Shown one piece after another: positions 48,954 to 57,429 of a DNA stretch of 64,000 nucleotides. The first letter of the stretch is position 1. Every line of letters begins with the position of its first letter. The stretch is from assembly GCF_014652635.1 (NCBI RefSeq), contig NZ_BMZE01000005.1:40001-104000 (forward strand). The letters run 5' to 3'. A program made the position numbers and the translations under genes. Under the pieces are notes generated by a model. That model made no database searches. It saw nothing but the letters and a program-made list of their open reading frames with translations, and was not told the DNA's origin. This stretch comes from Devosia pacifica. GTDB taxonomy: Bacteria; Pseudomonadota; Alphaproteobacteria; Rhizobiales; Devosiaceae.

Positions 48954-49541
48954 ATGTCAGCACAGTTATACCTTATCACTCCCGAGAATACCGACCCTGG
49001 GGCCTTCGGGACCCTGCTTGCCGGACTGGTCGAATCGGCTCCGGTTTCGGCGTTGCTCGTGCGCCGCAACGAACTGAGCGAGGCTGATTTCCGGGCGATG
49101 GTAAAGACTGCCTGCACCGTAGCGCAGCCGGGCGGATGCGCCGTGATCGTCGAGGACGATGCAGAAATGGCGCGCGAGTGCGGCGCCGATGGCGTTCACA
49201 TCACCGGCTCGCTCGAGGATGCACGCCTGGCCGCAAAGCAACTGAAGCCGCAGATGATCGTCGGCGCCGGCCCAAGTCCCAGCCGCCACCTCGACATGTC
49301 CCTCGGCGAACTCGAGATCGACTACCTGTTCTTCGGTTCGCTGGCAGAACCAGCACTCGAAGATGCGCGAGAACGCGGCGGCTGGTGGGCCGAAACGTTC
49401 GAGGTGCCCGCCGTGCTGCACGGAACACTCGATGGGGATGCCGCCGGGTGCGAATTCCTCGCGCTCGGATCAGACCTGTGGCGGCAGGAAGATCCGATTG
49501 CCGCCCTGCGTTCGCTGGCCGAGAGGTTGGAGGCAGCATGA
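48954..49541 (+). CDS. ThiE-like (thiamine-phosphate-synthase fold) protein with degenerate active site
   Basis: 195 residues with the TIM-barrel pattern of TMP synthase: N-terminal QLYLITPENTDPG, central CAVIVEDDAEMARECGADGVHIT and C-terminal YLFFGSLAE. Several usual ThiE residues (the IR-x-K strand, VNDR loop, HLGQ-D) are altered here (VIVEDD, HITGSL), so it may not make thiamine phosphate. The ATG at 48954 begins the conserved part; the longer frame from 48708 overlaps the phosphoesterase gene and is rejected. Its stop overlaps the Sel1 gene start. Confidence 0.7.
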   Translation: MSAQLYLITPENTDPGAFGTLLAGLVESAPVSALLVRRNELSEADFRAMVKTACTVAQPGGCAVIVEDDAEMARECGADGVHITGSLEDARLAAKQLKPQMIVGAGPSPSRHLDMSLGELEIDYLFFGSLAEPALEDARERGGWWAETFEVPAVLHGTLDGDAAGCEFLALGSDLWRQEDPIAALRSLAERLEAA

Positions 49542-50722
49542 AGCGACTGGTTGCACTGGCGCTTGCCAGCCTCATCGCCGCACAGGCGATGGCTGCGGAG
49601 ATGGCAAACGAGGCCGAAGAGGCCCGGCGCATCAGCGAATCTATCTTCGGCGCCGCAGACGTAGACGCCGAAAGCGTGGACGCTGAGCTGCCGACTGTGA
49701 CTTCCGACGGAGCTCCGGCAGATCTGGCCTATGGCGCCTATCAGCGCGGCTACTATCTGACGGCCCTTGATCGCGCCCTGCCGCGTGCCGAACAAGGCGA
49801 TGCGGTTGCGCAAACGCTTATTGCCGAAATTTACGCGAACGGCCTCGGCGTTGGGGTCAATCTGGAGCGCGCGGCCGGCTGGTACCGGCTCGCTGCCCGC
49901 AATGGCGACCCGATCGCGATGTTCGAACTCGCAAATCTTTATTACAACGGCACCGGTGTTGAGCAGGACCGCGAACGGGCGGCAGACCTGATGCGCCAGG
50001 CGGCCGAGGCGGGTAACAGCGAAGCCAAGTACAATCTGGCGCTACTGCATGTCGAAGGCATCAGCGTCAAGCCGAACCTGACCCGTGCAGCCGACTTGAT
50101 GCGGCAAGCAGCCGATTCGGAACTGCCTGAGGCGCAGTACGATTACGGCATCATGCTTCTGGAGGGCGCCGGCGTCATACCAGACATCGAGCAAGGCGCG
50201 ACCTATATCAGGGCGGCTGCCGAGGCAGGGCTGCAGGCGGCACAAGTCGATTTCGCGACCATGCTCTACCTCGGTCAGGGGGTGGAGAGAGACCTTGAGG
50301 CTGCGGTCGACTGGTACCGCAAGGCCGCCAATGCAGGCAATCCGGTTGCACAAAATCGCTATGCCAAGTTGCTTGCCGCCGGGGAAGGCACCAATCTCAG
50401 CCTTGAAGACGCCGCGATGTGGCGTGCGCTGGCTCGGCGCCAGGGGTTTTCAGACCCCGAACTCGATCGTCTGCTGATTTCCATTCCGCCGCAGATGCTG
50501 GCGCGTGCCGAAGAACGGGCGCGCTACTGGCCGGCACCGATTCCAGAAATCGATGCACCGGCATTTTACAGCGGCATGGGTCTTGGCAATTCGGAGTCTG
50601 CTGGCGCGTCCCCTGAGCTGGAGCCGGCGGCCGGTATAGAAGACGATGCCGCAGTATCAGCTGCCCCTATTCCGCGGCAACGCCCCAATTCTCTTGAACC
50701 TACAGGCGATGTGGGGCAATAA
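49538..50722 (+). CDS. Secreted Sel1-repeat protein
   Basis: 394 residues: signal peptide (MKRLVALALASLIAAQAMA), a short acidic region, then about six Sel1-like (SLR/TPR-type) repeats between about residues 85 and 310, each about 36 residues with the A-x-G-x-x-x-A pattern (for example GDPIAMFELANLYYNGTGV). The C-terminus is Pro/Glu-rich and ends in PRQRPNSLEPTGD. Sel1 repeats form protein-binding solenoids; periplasmic or surface location is predicted. Coupled to the ThiE-like gene by an ATGA overlap. The binding partner is unknown. Confidence 0.88.
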   Translation: MKRLVALALASLIAAQAMAAEMANEAEEARRISESIFGAADVDAESVDAELPTVTSDGAPADLAYGAYQRGYYLTALDRALPRAEQGDAVAQTLIAEIYANGLGVGVNLERAAGWYRLAARNGDPIAMFELANLYYNGTGVEQDRERAADLMRQAAEAGNSEAKYNLALLHVEGISVKPNLTRAADLMRQAADSELPEAQYDYGIMLLEGAGVIPDIEQGATYIRAAAEAGLQAAQVDFATMLYLGQGVERDLEAAVDWYRKAANAGNPVAQNRYAKLLAAGEGTNLSLEDAAMWRALARRQGFSDPELDRLLISIPPQMLARAEERARYWPAPIPEIDAPAFYSGMGLGNSESAGASPELEPAAGIEDDAAVSAAPIPRQRPNSLEPTGDVGQ

Positions 50723-50791
50723 GCACGCGGTTTGCCTTGGGCAAACGCTTCCCCGATCAGTTTCGACGATCGACGAGCCTATGGAGTTCCG

Positions 50792-51586
50792 ATGGCCCGC
50801 TCAGCCCTTTTGCACATCATGGTTCAGGCTGCCATCAAGGCCGGCCGCTCACTGACGCGAGATTTTGGCGAGGTCGAGAACCTTCAGGTTTCGCGCAAGG
50901 GCCCCGCTGACTATGTCTCCGCAGCCGACCGGCGCGCCGAGCAGATCGTTTTTGAGGCGCTGCAGAAGGCGCGTCCGACCTACGCTTTCCTTATGGAAGA
51001 AGGCGGCGAGGTCGCCGGGACTGATGGCCAGCACCGCTGGATTATCGATCCTCTGGACGGCACCACGAATTTCCTGCACTCGATCCCGCTCTTTGCAGTG
51101 GCGATCGCCCTTCAGCGTGGCGACGAGATCGTCGCGTCGGTCATCTACAACCCGGTGCTTGATGAACTCTACACCGCGGAAAAAGGAGGCGGCGCCTGGC
51201 TGAGCGATCGCCGCCGGCTGCGCGTCTCGTCCCGGCGACATCTTGCCGATTGCGTTGCCGTTACCGGCATCAAGACGCAGGGCACCGCCAATGACGGTCT
51301 CGAATTGCGCCAGGTCGCGGCAATCAACCCGGCAGTCTCGGGCATCCGCCGTTCGGGCTCTGCCTCGATGGACCTCGCCTGGCTCGCGGCTGGCCGCTAC
51401 GACGTCATGTGGGAAGCCGGACTCGCCCCTTGGGACGTGGCGCCTGGGCTTTTGATGGTGCGCGAGGCCGGTGGCACAATCACAGATTACGCTGGCACCG
51501 GCGGATCCATCTGGAATGGCCAGGTTGTTGCCGGTAACGAGACCGTACAGGCGCAATTATTGAAGGCCCTCAAGCCGATTCAGTAA
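50792..51586 (+). CDS. suhB: Inositol monophosphatase family protein (SuhB-like)
   Basis: 264 residues with the Mg-dependent Li-sensitive phosphatase signatures: SAADRRAEQ, EEGG, DPLDGTTNFLHS (motif A) and WEAGLAPWDVAPGLLM (motif B). Typical functions are inositol-1-phosphate hydrolysis or, for SuhB itself, a role in transcription antitermination and ribosome assembly; which applies here is not decided by sequence. The ATG at 50792 has GGAG 5 nt upstream. It precedes the MotA/MotB-like pair by 101 bp. Confidence 0.88.
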   Translation: MARSALLHIMVQAAIKAGRSLTRDFGEVENLQVSRKGPADYVSAADRRAEQIVFEALQKARPTYAFLMEEGGEVAGTDGQHRWIIDPLDGTTNFLHSIPLFAVAIALQRGDEIVASVIYNPVLDELYTAEKGGGAWLSDRRRLRVSSRRHLADCVAVTGIKTQGTANDGLELRQVAAINPAVSGIRRSGSASMDLAWLAAGRYDVMWEAGLAPWDVAPGLLMVREAGGTITDYAGTGGSIWNGQVVAGNETVQAQLLKALKPIQ

Positions 51587-51687
51587 TTGACCCAAGTTGG
51601 TTCGAACGGGTTTGTCATTGTCAGGCCAACCGGGGCTGACTACTGTTCGACCGAATTCCGGTACCGGAAGGCGAGGTATTCGCGACG

Positions 51688-52686
51688 ATGACGCAACGCT
51701 ATGATCCCTATCAGCTGTCGAGCCCGACCGTCTATCTGATCAAGATGGTGATATTTCTGGTGCTCGTCGCGCTGGTTGCGGCGATCCTGTTTACCACACT
51801 CGTCACCTTCTTCTGGGCCAATGCGTTCATCAACTCGCTGATCCTGTTTACGCTTGCGGTCGGCATATTCCTCAGCTTTCGGCAGGTCATGCGCCTGTTT
51901 CCGGAGGTCAAATGGGTCAACTCCCTGCAGGATGGTGAACTGACCGGAGTGCGCCCGCCGGTGCTGCTGGCGCCCGTGGCGGGACTGTTGCGTGAGCGGA
52001 TCGGCGAGACGGTGATCACCCCGTCTGCCATGCGCTCGATCCTCGATTCCGTGGGCAACCGGCTCGATGAAGCAAAAGACACCTCGCGCTATCTCACGGG
52101 GCTTCTGGTTTTCCTTGGCCTTCTCGGAACGTTCTTCGGCCTTTTGCAGACAGTCTCGTCGGTTGCAGGCGTGATCAACGCTCTCGATGTGACGACCGGT
52201 GATAGCGCCAGCCTCTTCTCAAATCTGAGGGATGGCCTGTCCGCCCCGCTCGGCGGCATGGCGACAGCCTTTTCCTCGTCGCTGCTGGGCCTTTCGGGAT
52301 CGCTCATCCTTGGTTTTCTCGATCTTCAGACCAGCCAGGCACAGAACGCCTTTTATACCGATCTCGAGGACTGGATGACTTCGATGACGGAACTCGATCA
52401 TCCCGTCACCTCGATGCAGGCCACAGGGCTTGGAGTTTCGGGCAACGAGATCCAGGCAATGCTGGAGCAACTCGGCACGACGATGCAGTCGTCGAACTCC
52501 TCCCAGAATGCCATTCGCGCCATGGCCGAACTGGCGCGCGGCATCGATAGCCTAGTCAAACACATCCGCACCGAGCAGGAAGATTTGCGCCACTATATCG
52601 ACGAGCAAAGCGAGACCAACCGGCGACTGCGGGAGCTGATCGAGGCGATGCTGACCGAGAACGAGCAAGACAGGCGGGATAGCTAG
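51688..52686 (+). CDS. MotA/TolQ/ExbB-like inner-membrane protein (non-flagellar)
   Basis: 332 residues with four predicted transmembrane helices (about 17-41, 47-65, 136-160 and 190-212). The MotA/TolQ/ExbB block is visible around TGLLVFLGLLGTFFGLLQTV. No flagellar gene is nearby. It forms a 2-bp-spaced pair with the following MotB/OmpA-like gene, the arrangement of an ion-driven stator. It is not ZorA: the long cytoplasmic tail and zorC/D/E genes are missing. The pair is conserved in Hyphomicrobiales, but its function is uncertain; a mechanical or envelope role is inference. Confidence 0.78.
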   Translation: MTQRYDPYQLSSPTVYLIKMVIFLVLVALVAAILFTTLVTFFWANAFINSLILFTLAVGIFLSFRQVMRLFPEVKWVNSLQDGELTGVRPPVLLAPVAGLLRERIGETVITPSAMRSILDSVGNRLDEAKDTSRYLTGLLVFLGLLGTFFGLLQTVSSVAGVINALDVTTGDSASLFSNLRDGLSAPLGGMATAFSSSLLGLSGSLILGFLDLQTSQAQNAFYTDLEDWMTSMTELDHPVTSMQATGLGVSGNEIQAMLEQLGTTMQSSNSSQNAIRAMAELARGIDSLVKHIRTEQEDLRHYIDEQSETNRRLRELIEAMLTENEQDRRDS

Positions 52687-52688
52687 CA

Positions 52689-53714
52689 ATGGCTCTTGCG
52701 CGCGCTCGCCGTCGCGATCAGCCGAACTATTGGCCGGGATTTGTTGATGCCCTGTCGAGCCTTCTGCTCGTCATCATCTTCATGCTCAGCCTGTTCATCC
52801 TCACTCAGTTTTTCCTGGGCCAGGAGATTCAGGGTCGCGATACTGCCCTGCAACGGCTGAACAGCCAGATCGCCGAGTTGACCGAGCTGCTGCAGCTTGA
52901 GCGTGCAAATTCCGACGATCTTGAGACCACCATCGCAACGCTGCAGGCGACCCTTTCAAGCGCTGAAACCGAGCGCGACCAGCTCGAGGACAACCTCGCT
53001 GGCATGGGGACCGGCCTTGAGGGCCGAGACGAAACGATCTCAAACCTGAGGACTGAGCTCGCCGATGCCCAGGAAGAGTCCGACGAGGCCAATGCCGCCG
53101 TTGCTCTCCTCAACCAGCAACTTGCGGCGCTTCGCTCGCAGCTCGGCGCCCTCGAGGCAGCGCTTGAGGCCTCTGAGCAGCGCGATGCTGAAAACCGGAC
53201 GGAGATTGCCGATCTTGGCCGGCGGCTGAACCTTGCCCTCGCGCAGCGCGTCCAAGACCTGAACCGCTATCGCTCGGACTTCTTCGGTCGCCTGCGCGAA
53301 GTGCTCGAAGGCCGGGCGGATGTTCGCGTGGTCGGCGATCGCTTTGTCTTCCAGTCCGAAGTTCTTTTCGATGCGGGGGAAGCGGATATTTCCGATTCCG
53401 GCATTGGGGAGCTTGATGCTCTGGCGGACGCCATCCTGCAATTGCAGGAGGAGATTCCCGACGACATCAACTGGGTATTGCGGATCGATGGGCATACTGA
53501 CAGCCGCCCCATCTCCAGCGTGCGGTTCCCGTCCAACTGGGAACTTTCGGCTGCACGCGCGATCTCGGTCGCGAAATACCTGGTAGACCAGGGCGTACCG
53601 CCGGCGCGGCTCGTCGCCGCCGGTTTCGGCGAGTTCAATCCGCTGGACCCAGCCGAAACCGAAGAAGCCTATCGCCGCAACCGGCGCATCGAGTTCAAGC
53701 TCACCGAAGGCTGA
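52689..53714 (+). CDS. MotB/OmpA-like peptidoglycan-binding protein
   Basis: 341 residues: short basic N-terminus, one transmembrane helix (about 18-42, FVDALSSLLLVIIFMLSLF, with D20 as a candidate ion-binding residue matching the Asp of MotB), a long coiled coil (about 48-175) and a C-terminal OmpA domain (about 215-341; LRIDGHTDSRPISS, NWELSAARA, RRNRRIEF) that should anchor to murein. With the preceding MotA-like protein it makes a stator-type complex. The coiled coil spans the periplasm. Confidence 0.85.
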   Translation: MALARARRRDQPNYWPGFVDALSSLLLVIIFMLSLFILTQFFLGQEIQGRDTALQRLNSQIAELTELLQLERANSDDLETTIATLQATLSSAETERDQLEDNLAGMGTGLEGRDETISNLRTELADAQEESDEANAAVALLNQQLAALRSQLGALEAALEASEQRDAENRTEIADLGRRLNLALAQRVQDLNRYRSDFFGRLREVLEGRADVRVVGDRFVFQSEVLFDAGEADISDSGIGELDALADAILQLQEEIPDDINWVLRIDGHTDSRPISSVRFPSNWELSAARAISVAKYLVDQGVPPARLVAAGFGEFNPLDPAETEEAYRRNRRIEFKLTEG

Positions 53715-53724
53715 TCACAGCAGG

Positions 53725-55545
53725 CTAACTGGCGATATCGTCGAGCCGGAACTGCAACCGCGCCAGTTCGGCATAACGACCGCCTTTCGTCACCAACTCG
53801 TCATGCGTTCCGTGGTCAACGATCTCGCCGTGATCGAGCACGAGAATGCGATCGGCATCGCGGATTGTTGCCAGCCTGTGCGCGATGACGAGGGTGGTTC
53901 GTCCTTCGCGCAAATTGTCGAGTGCGATCTGCACCAGCTGTTCGCTCTGGGCATCGAGAGCACTGGTCGCCTCGTCGAGCAGCAGGATCGGCGCATCCTT
54001 GAGAATGGCGCGTGCGATCGCGAGACGCTGCTTCTGCCCACCGGACAGCATTACGCCGCGCTCCCCGACAACCGTGTCGTATCCCGCCCTCAGTTCGGAA
54101 ACGAACTCGTCGACCAATGCCGCCTTTGCCGCGCCTCGCACTTGCTCGTCGCTGGCATCGGGTCGTCCGAACCGGATATTCTCCGCGATCGTTCCGGCAA
54201 AGATCGTCGGCTCCTGCTCGACATAGGCAAAGCGACGCCGCAGCGCTTGCGGGTCGAGTTCGCGCACATCGATCTCATCGACTTTCACGGCACCGCTCTG
54301 CACATCATAAAAGCGCTGAAGCAAAGCAAGGATAGTCGATTTGCCAGAGCCCGATGCCCCCACCAGGGCAACAGTCTCGCCCGGTGCGATTGAGAAGCTC
54401 ATATCGCGCAGCACCCGCTCTTCAGCGCCCGCACCATAGGCAAAGTTCACGGATTCGAACGCCACCTTTCCGAGAGGTGGTTCGGGCAGCGCCTTCGGGT
54501 TTTCGGCAATCTTGATGTCCGGCTGGGTCTCAAGGATTTCGATCAGCCGCTCGGTAGCCCCTGCAACGGTCTGCAAAGTCCCCATGACTTCCGAAAAGTT
54601 GGTCAGCGCTCCTGAGGCCATAAGCGCGTAAATCAGGAACTGCGCCAGCTGGCCGGCTGTTACCGAACCATCGAAAACTGAACGGGCACCCCACCACACC
54701 ATCAGAACGATCGCTGTGGTCGCAAGGAAGATCACAAGTGCAACAAGGGCAGAGCGCGCGAACAGGCGGGTGACTTCCGCCGTGAAGCTGGTTTCCGTAC
54801 GGTCGGCATAAATCCGCGCCTGCTCGTCTTCCTGTGTGAACGACTTTACCGTCCGGTTCGCCGAAAGCATCTCGGTCGCCATAGCCGAAAGGTCAGCCAG
54901 CGCATCCTGGGTGCGACGCGACATCCGACGCAATCGGCGTGAGTACGTGATCACGGGCAGAACGATCGCGGGTCCCGCGACAGCGGCAGCGAGCGTCAGC
55001 GTCGGACTCGTCAGCAGCATCATGATCAGCGCGCCGATGATGGTCACCAAAGACCGCAAGGCCAGCGACGCGCTTGAGCCGACGGCGGAGCGGATGACCG
55101 CGACATCACCATTGAGCCGAGACGTCAGCTCGCCCACCCGGTGCCTGTCGAAAAACCCCACATCGAGAGACAACAGATGAACAAAGACTGCCTGACGCAG
55201 ATCAGCCAGAACGCGTTCACCGATCACGGAGATGAAATAGAACCGTGCACCGCTGGCAACAGCCATGATCACCGCGATGCCGACAATCAGCCAGCCATAG
55301 GCGGCAACCTGGTCGAGGTTGCGCTCGAGAAACCCATCATCGATCACGCCGCCGAGCGCCGCTGGGATCGACAGCGAAGAGATCGCCGACACCAGAAGGA
55401 AAAGTATCGTTAGGCTCAGCCTTACCGGGTAGCGAAGGACAAACGGCAGGATCCGCTTGATAGGCTGCAATTTGCGAACTGGTGCCTCGGCACCGCGGAC
55501 GACTTTCTCCGCGGTGGCGCGAGCCGTAGCGGCTGGATCTGTCAT
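53725..55545 (-). CDS. ABC exporter, fused transmembrane and ATPase domains
   Basis: 606 residues, half-transporter likely working as a homodimer. Membrane domain (about 30-320, six helices) and nucleotide-binding domain (about 355-600) with Walker A GASGSGKS, signature LSGGQKQRLAIARA, Walker B ILLLDEATSALD and H-loop VIAHRLATI. Resembles the MsbA/ABCB group, so a lipid or hydrophobic compound exporter is possible, but the substrate is unknown. The ATG at 55545 is preferred; the frame is open 105 codons further but runs into the rpmE region. It is divergent from rpmE across 183 bp. Confidence 0.9.
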   Translation of the reverse strand: MTDPAATARATAEKVVRGAEAPVRKLQPIKRILPFVLRYPVRLSLTILFLLVSAISSLSIPAALGGVIDDGFLERNLDQVAAYGWLIVGIAVIMAVASGARFYFISVIGERVLADLRQAVFVHLLSLDVGFFDRHRVGELTSRLNGDVAVIRSAVGSSASLALRSLVTIIGALIMMLLTSPTLTLAAAVAGPAIVLPVITYSRRLRRMSRRTQDALADLSAMATEMLSANRTVKSFTQEDEQARIYADRTETSFTAEVTRLFARSALVALVIFLATTAIVLMVWWGARSVFDGSVTAGQLAQFLIYALMASGALTNFSEVMGTLQTVAGATERLIEILETQPDIKIAENPKALPEPPLGKVAFESVNFAYGAGAEERVLRDMSFSIAPGETVALVGASGSGKSTILALLQRFYDVQSGAVKVDEIDVRELDPQALRRRFAYVEQEPTIFAGTIAENIRFGRPDASDEQVRGAAKAALVDEFVSELRAGYDTVVGERGVMLSGGQKQRLAIARAILKDAPILLLDEATSALDAQSEQLVQIALDNLREGRTTLVIAHRLATIRDADRILVLDHGEIVDHGTHDELVTKGGRYAELARLQFRLDDIAS

Positions 55546-55728
55546 GATGCGACTGCCATTGATTGTGCCGCCCTTGTGTAGAAGGTTGTCCCCTGGCCTG
55601 CAACCGCACCCGGTGCGACCAATGGGCCGGCACTTGCGGAACCGCGCGGCTTTCTGTAGAACGCGCGCCAACACCTTTTCTGCAGGCTTTCCGGGCGCCA
55701 CGGCGCCCGTTTGATTTGAGGCGCCGCC

Positions 55729-55950
55729 ATGAAGACCGACACCCATCCGGATTACCACACCATCAATGTCGTCATGACCGATGGCACCACCTACCAAACC
55801 CGCTCCACCTATGGCAGCGAGGGCGATACGCTGCAGCTGGATATCGACCCCAAGACCCATCCGGCCTGGACCGGCGGCTCGGGCCAGCTGATGGACCGCG
55901 GCGGCCGTGTTTCGCGCTTCAAGGAGCGCTTCAAGGGCCTCGGCATCTGA
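55729..55950 (+). CDS. rpmE: 50S ribosomal protein L31
   Basis: 73 residues of large-subunit protein L31 ([19 protein letters not shown], then [12 protein letters not shown]). It has no Cys, so it is the zinc-independent form and needs no zinc for folding. Followed by its own terminator. Confidence 0.96.
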   Translation: MKTDTHPDYHTINVVMTDGTTYQTRSTYGSEGDTLQLDIDPKTHPAWTGGSGQLMDRGGRVSRFKERFKGLGI

Positions 55951-55976
55951 GCCGCGAACAAGCGCGATAGTCTTTC

Positions 55977-56005
55977 AAGGCCCGGCCCAGTGCCGGGCCT
56001 TTTCG
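55977..56005 (+). terminator. Rho-independent terminator of rpmE
   Basis: AAGGCCCGGC-ccagt-GCCGGGCCTT followed by TTCG; perfect 10-bp stem, 26 bp past the rpmE stop. Confidence 0.85.
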
Positions 56006-56021
56006 TATCTGGAGACGGTGA

Positions 56022-56342
56022 ATGCGCTTTTTGCTTTTCTTCGCAGCCGCCGGACTCGAAATCGGTGGCTGCTACCTGGTGTGGCTGGCGCTGCGCCAGC
56101 AGCTTTACTGGCTCTTGCTGCCGGCAGCGGCCGCCCTGCTCGCCTTCGGTCTGGCACTTGCGCTCGCCGGCACCGAGAGCGCCGGGCGTGCTTTCGCCGC
56201 CTATGGCGGCATCTATATCGGGGCCTCGATCGCTTTCATGGCCGGCGTCGAGCGCATCCGGCCCGAGACCAGCGATCTGGTCGGCGCAGGCCTATGCCTT
56301 GTCGGCGCGGCGATCATTTATTTTTCGCCGCGCATCGCCTGA
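56022..56342 (+). CDS. YnfA family membrane protein (UPF0060)
   Basis: 106 residues, four predicted transmembrane helices. The YnfA pattern is recognisable in AAYGGIYIGASIAF, DLVGAGLCLVGAAIIYFSPR and the N-terminal EIGGCYLVWLALR. Distantly like small multidrug resistance (SMR) transporters, but the physiological substrate is not established. GGAG ribosome-binding site; it lies just past the rpmE terminator and its stop is 4 bp from the convergent rcdA stop. Confidence 0.88.
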   Translation: MRFLLFFAAAGLEIGGCYLVWLALRQQLYWLLLPAAAALLAFGLALALAGTESAGRAFAAYGGIYIGASIAFMAGVERIRPETSDLVGAGLCLVGAAIIYFSPRIA

Positions 56343-56345
56343 GGT

Positions 56346-56912
56346 TTAACCGGCTCGCCCAAAGGCGGCCTTGAGCCGGTTGAACTGATCTGCAATGGAA
56401 TTGGCTGTATCCGGATCCATTTCCGGCACGCTGCCGCGGTCGAGCTTGTCGAACTGCATCACCCGCGCAAACAGGCGGTCCCCGTGTTCGATATATTGCC
56501 GCAGGCGCTCCGGCAGGTCTTCATAGCCGGGGCCGCCGCGCTGGGAAGGCGTTGCCGAGAACTTGACCTTCTCTTTTTCCGCACGGGCATTCTCAGGCGT
56601 AATCTCGCCCTCGTTTACCGCGCGCTGCAACAGCATCCACGACGCCAGCTGCATAAGACGCGTCGTCAGCCGCATCGATTCGGTTGCGTAAAGAAACGAG
56701 GCCTCGCGAGACAGCGCACTGCTTTCCTCACGGCCATCCCCGTCAAGATAGGCAGCGACATCCTCGATCAGCGCCATACCTTCGCGATAAAGCCGGTCAA
56801 AGCCACCGGACGCGATAATCCGTGGACCAATCGCCACCGTTGCATCGTTTTCGCTTGCGTCTGCCACGAACGCTCCGCTGCTTGTCTTCCTGATACGCCA
56901 ATCTAGCGCCAC
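56346..56912 (-). CDS. rcdA: RcdA-family (DUF1465) regulator of CtrA degradation
   Basis: 188 residues. DUF1465 is the RcdA family: helical adaptor that, with PopA and CpdR, delivers the master cell-cycle regulator CtrA to the ClpXP protease in Caulobacter. Helices include FDRLYREGMALIEDVAAYLD and MRLTTRLMQLASWML, as in the family. The C-terminal part (about 135-188) is divergent. A CtrA-type box and three GANTC sites lie upstream, consistent with cell-cycle control. The role in CtrA turnover in this organism is inferred from the family. Confidence 0.85.
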   Translation of the reverse strand: MALDWRIRKTSSGAFVADASENDATVAIGPRIIASGGFDRLYREGMALIEDVAAYLDGDGREESSALSREASFLYATESMRLTTRLMQLASWMLLQRAVNEGEITPENARAEKEKVKFSATPSQRGGPGYEDLPERLRQYIEHGDRLFARVMQFDKLDRGSVPEMDPDTANSIADQFNRLKAAFGRAG

Positions 56913-57005
56913 TGACGAGAAACGTCACCAGCTTGCCGCAAAGAGTCCCAAGACAGATTTAACGCCGCCGGGACCTGTAACGATTCCAGGACCGCAAAAA
57001 GAAAA

Positions 57006-57026
57006 AGAGCCGCGATGAACGGCTCT
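57006..57026 (-). terminator. Rho-independent terminator of the DUF1192 gene
   Basis: Minus strand AGAGCCG-ttcatcg-CGGCTCT followed by TTTTCTTTTT. It lies between the DUF1192 gene and rcdA and should separate their transcripts. Confidence 0.75.
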
Positions 57027-57102
57027 CGAAAGTTTACAGGGAGGCGTCAAACAGAGGGAGAAACCACTCTGACAACATTCAGAAAACTCTGAATAAGCTC
57101 AA

Positions 57103-57133
57103 CTTAACCAAGATTCATTAATGCCTGGTTAAG
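57103..57133. promoter_or_regulatory. CtrA-type box with GANTC site
   Basis: TTAATGCCTGGTTAA (57118-57132) matches the CtrA consensus TTAA-N7-TTAA exactly. CTTAACCA (57103-57110) and TGGTTAAG (57126-57133) also form an inverted repeat of the TTAACC half-site, and GATTC (57112-57116), a CcrM methylation site, lies between. Further GANTC sites are at 56943-56947 and 56982-56986. Location: between the DUF1192 gene and rcdA. Confidence 0.5.
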
Positions 57134-57145
57134 ATAAACAAGCTG

Positions 57146-57331
57146 CTAGAATTTGAAGACGTTGTCTGCGGCAGTGCGCGTCTCACCCTTGGCATCGATA
57201 GCCTTGCGCAACCGGTCGATCTCCTGTTCGAGAATGACGATGCGCTGCTGCAATTCCTCGACTGAAAGAACATCGAGCGGCATGCCGACTTCATGCAGTG
57301 CCGACTTGCGGGGGGTGTCATCTTCGAACAT
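57146..57331 (-). CDS. DUF1192 family small coiled-coil protein
   Basis: 61 residues from the ATG at 57331 (MFEDDTPRKSALHEVGMPLD), which matches the DUF1192 N-terminus; the frame is open 26 codons further but without similarity. The middle is a coiled coil (SVEELQQRIVILEQEIDRLRK) and the end reads ADNVFKF. Its genomic neighbourhood next to rcdA is common in Hyphomicrobiales; function unknown, possibly cell-cycle related. Divergent from the oxidoreductase gene across 98 bp. Confidence 0.85.
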   Translation of the reverse strand: MFEDDTPRKSALHEVGMPLDVLSVEELQQRIVILEQEIDRLRKAIDAKGETRTAADNVFKF

Positions 57332-57429
57332 GGTCCAGATCTCCTGTCGCGTCTTGTAACCCGCCAATATGGTCGCCACGCTACGCTGGGGCAACCAGCC
57401 TCGGATCACACATTAAGCAAGGAGTGAAC

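Noticed and set aside
51688-53714. Zorya anti-phage system based on MotA/MotB-like genes
   Set aside because: The MotA-like protein lacks the long ZorA tail, and no zorC, zorD or zorE gene is adjacent. The pair is flanked by suhB and an ABC exporter.
55546-55860. 105-residue N-terminal extension of the ABC exporter
   Set aside because: It overlaps rpmE and has no membrane or transporter similarity; the ATG at 55545 fits the family start.
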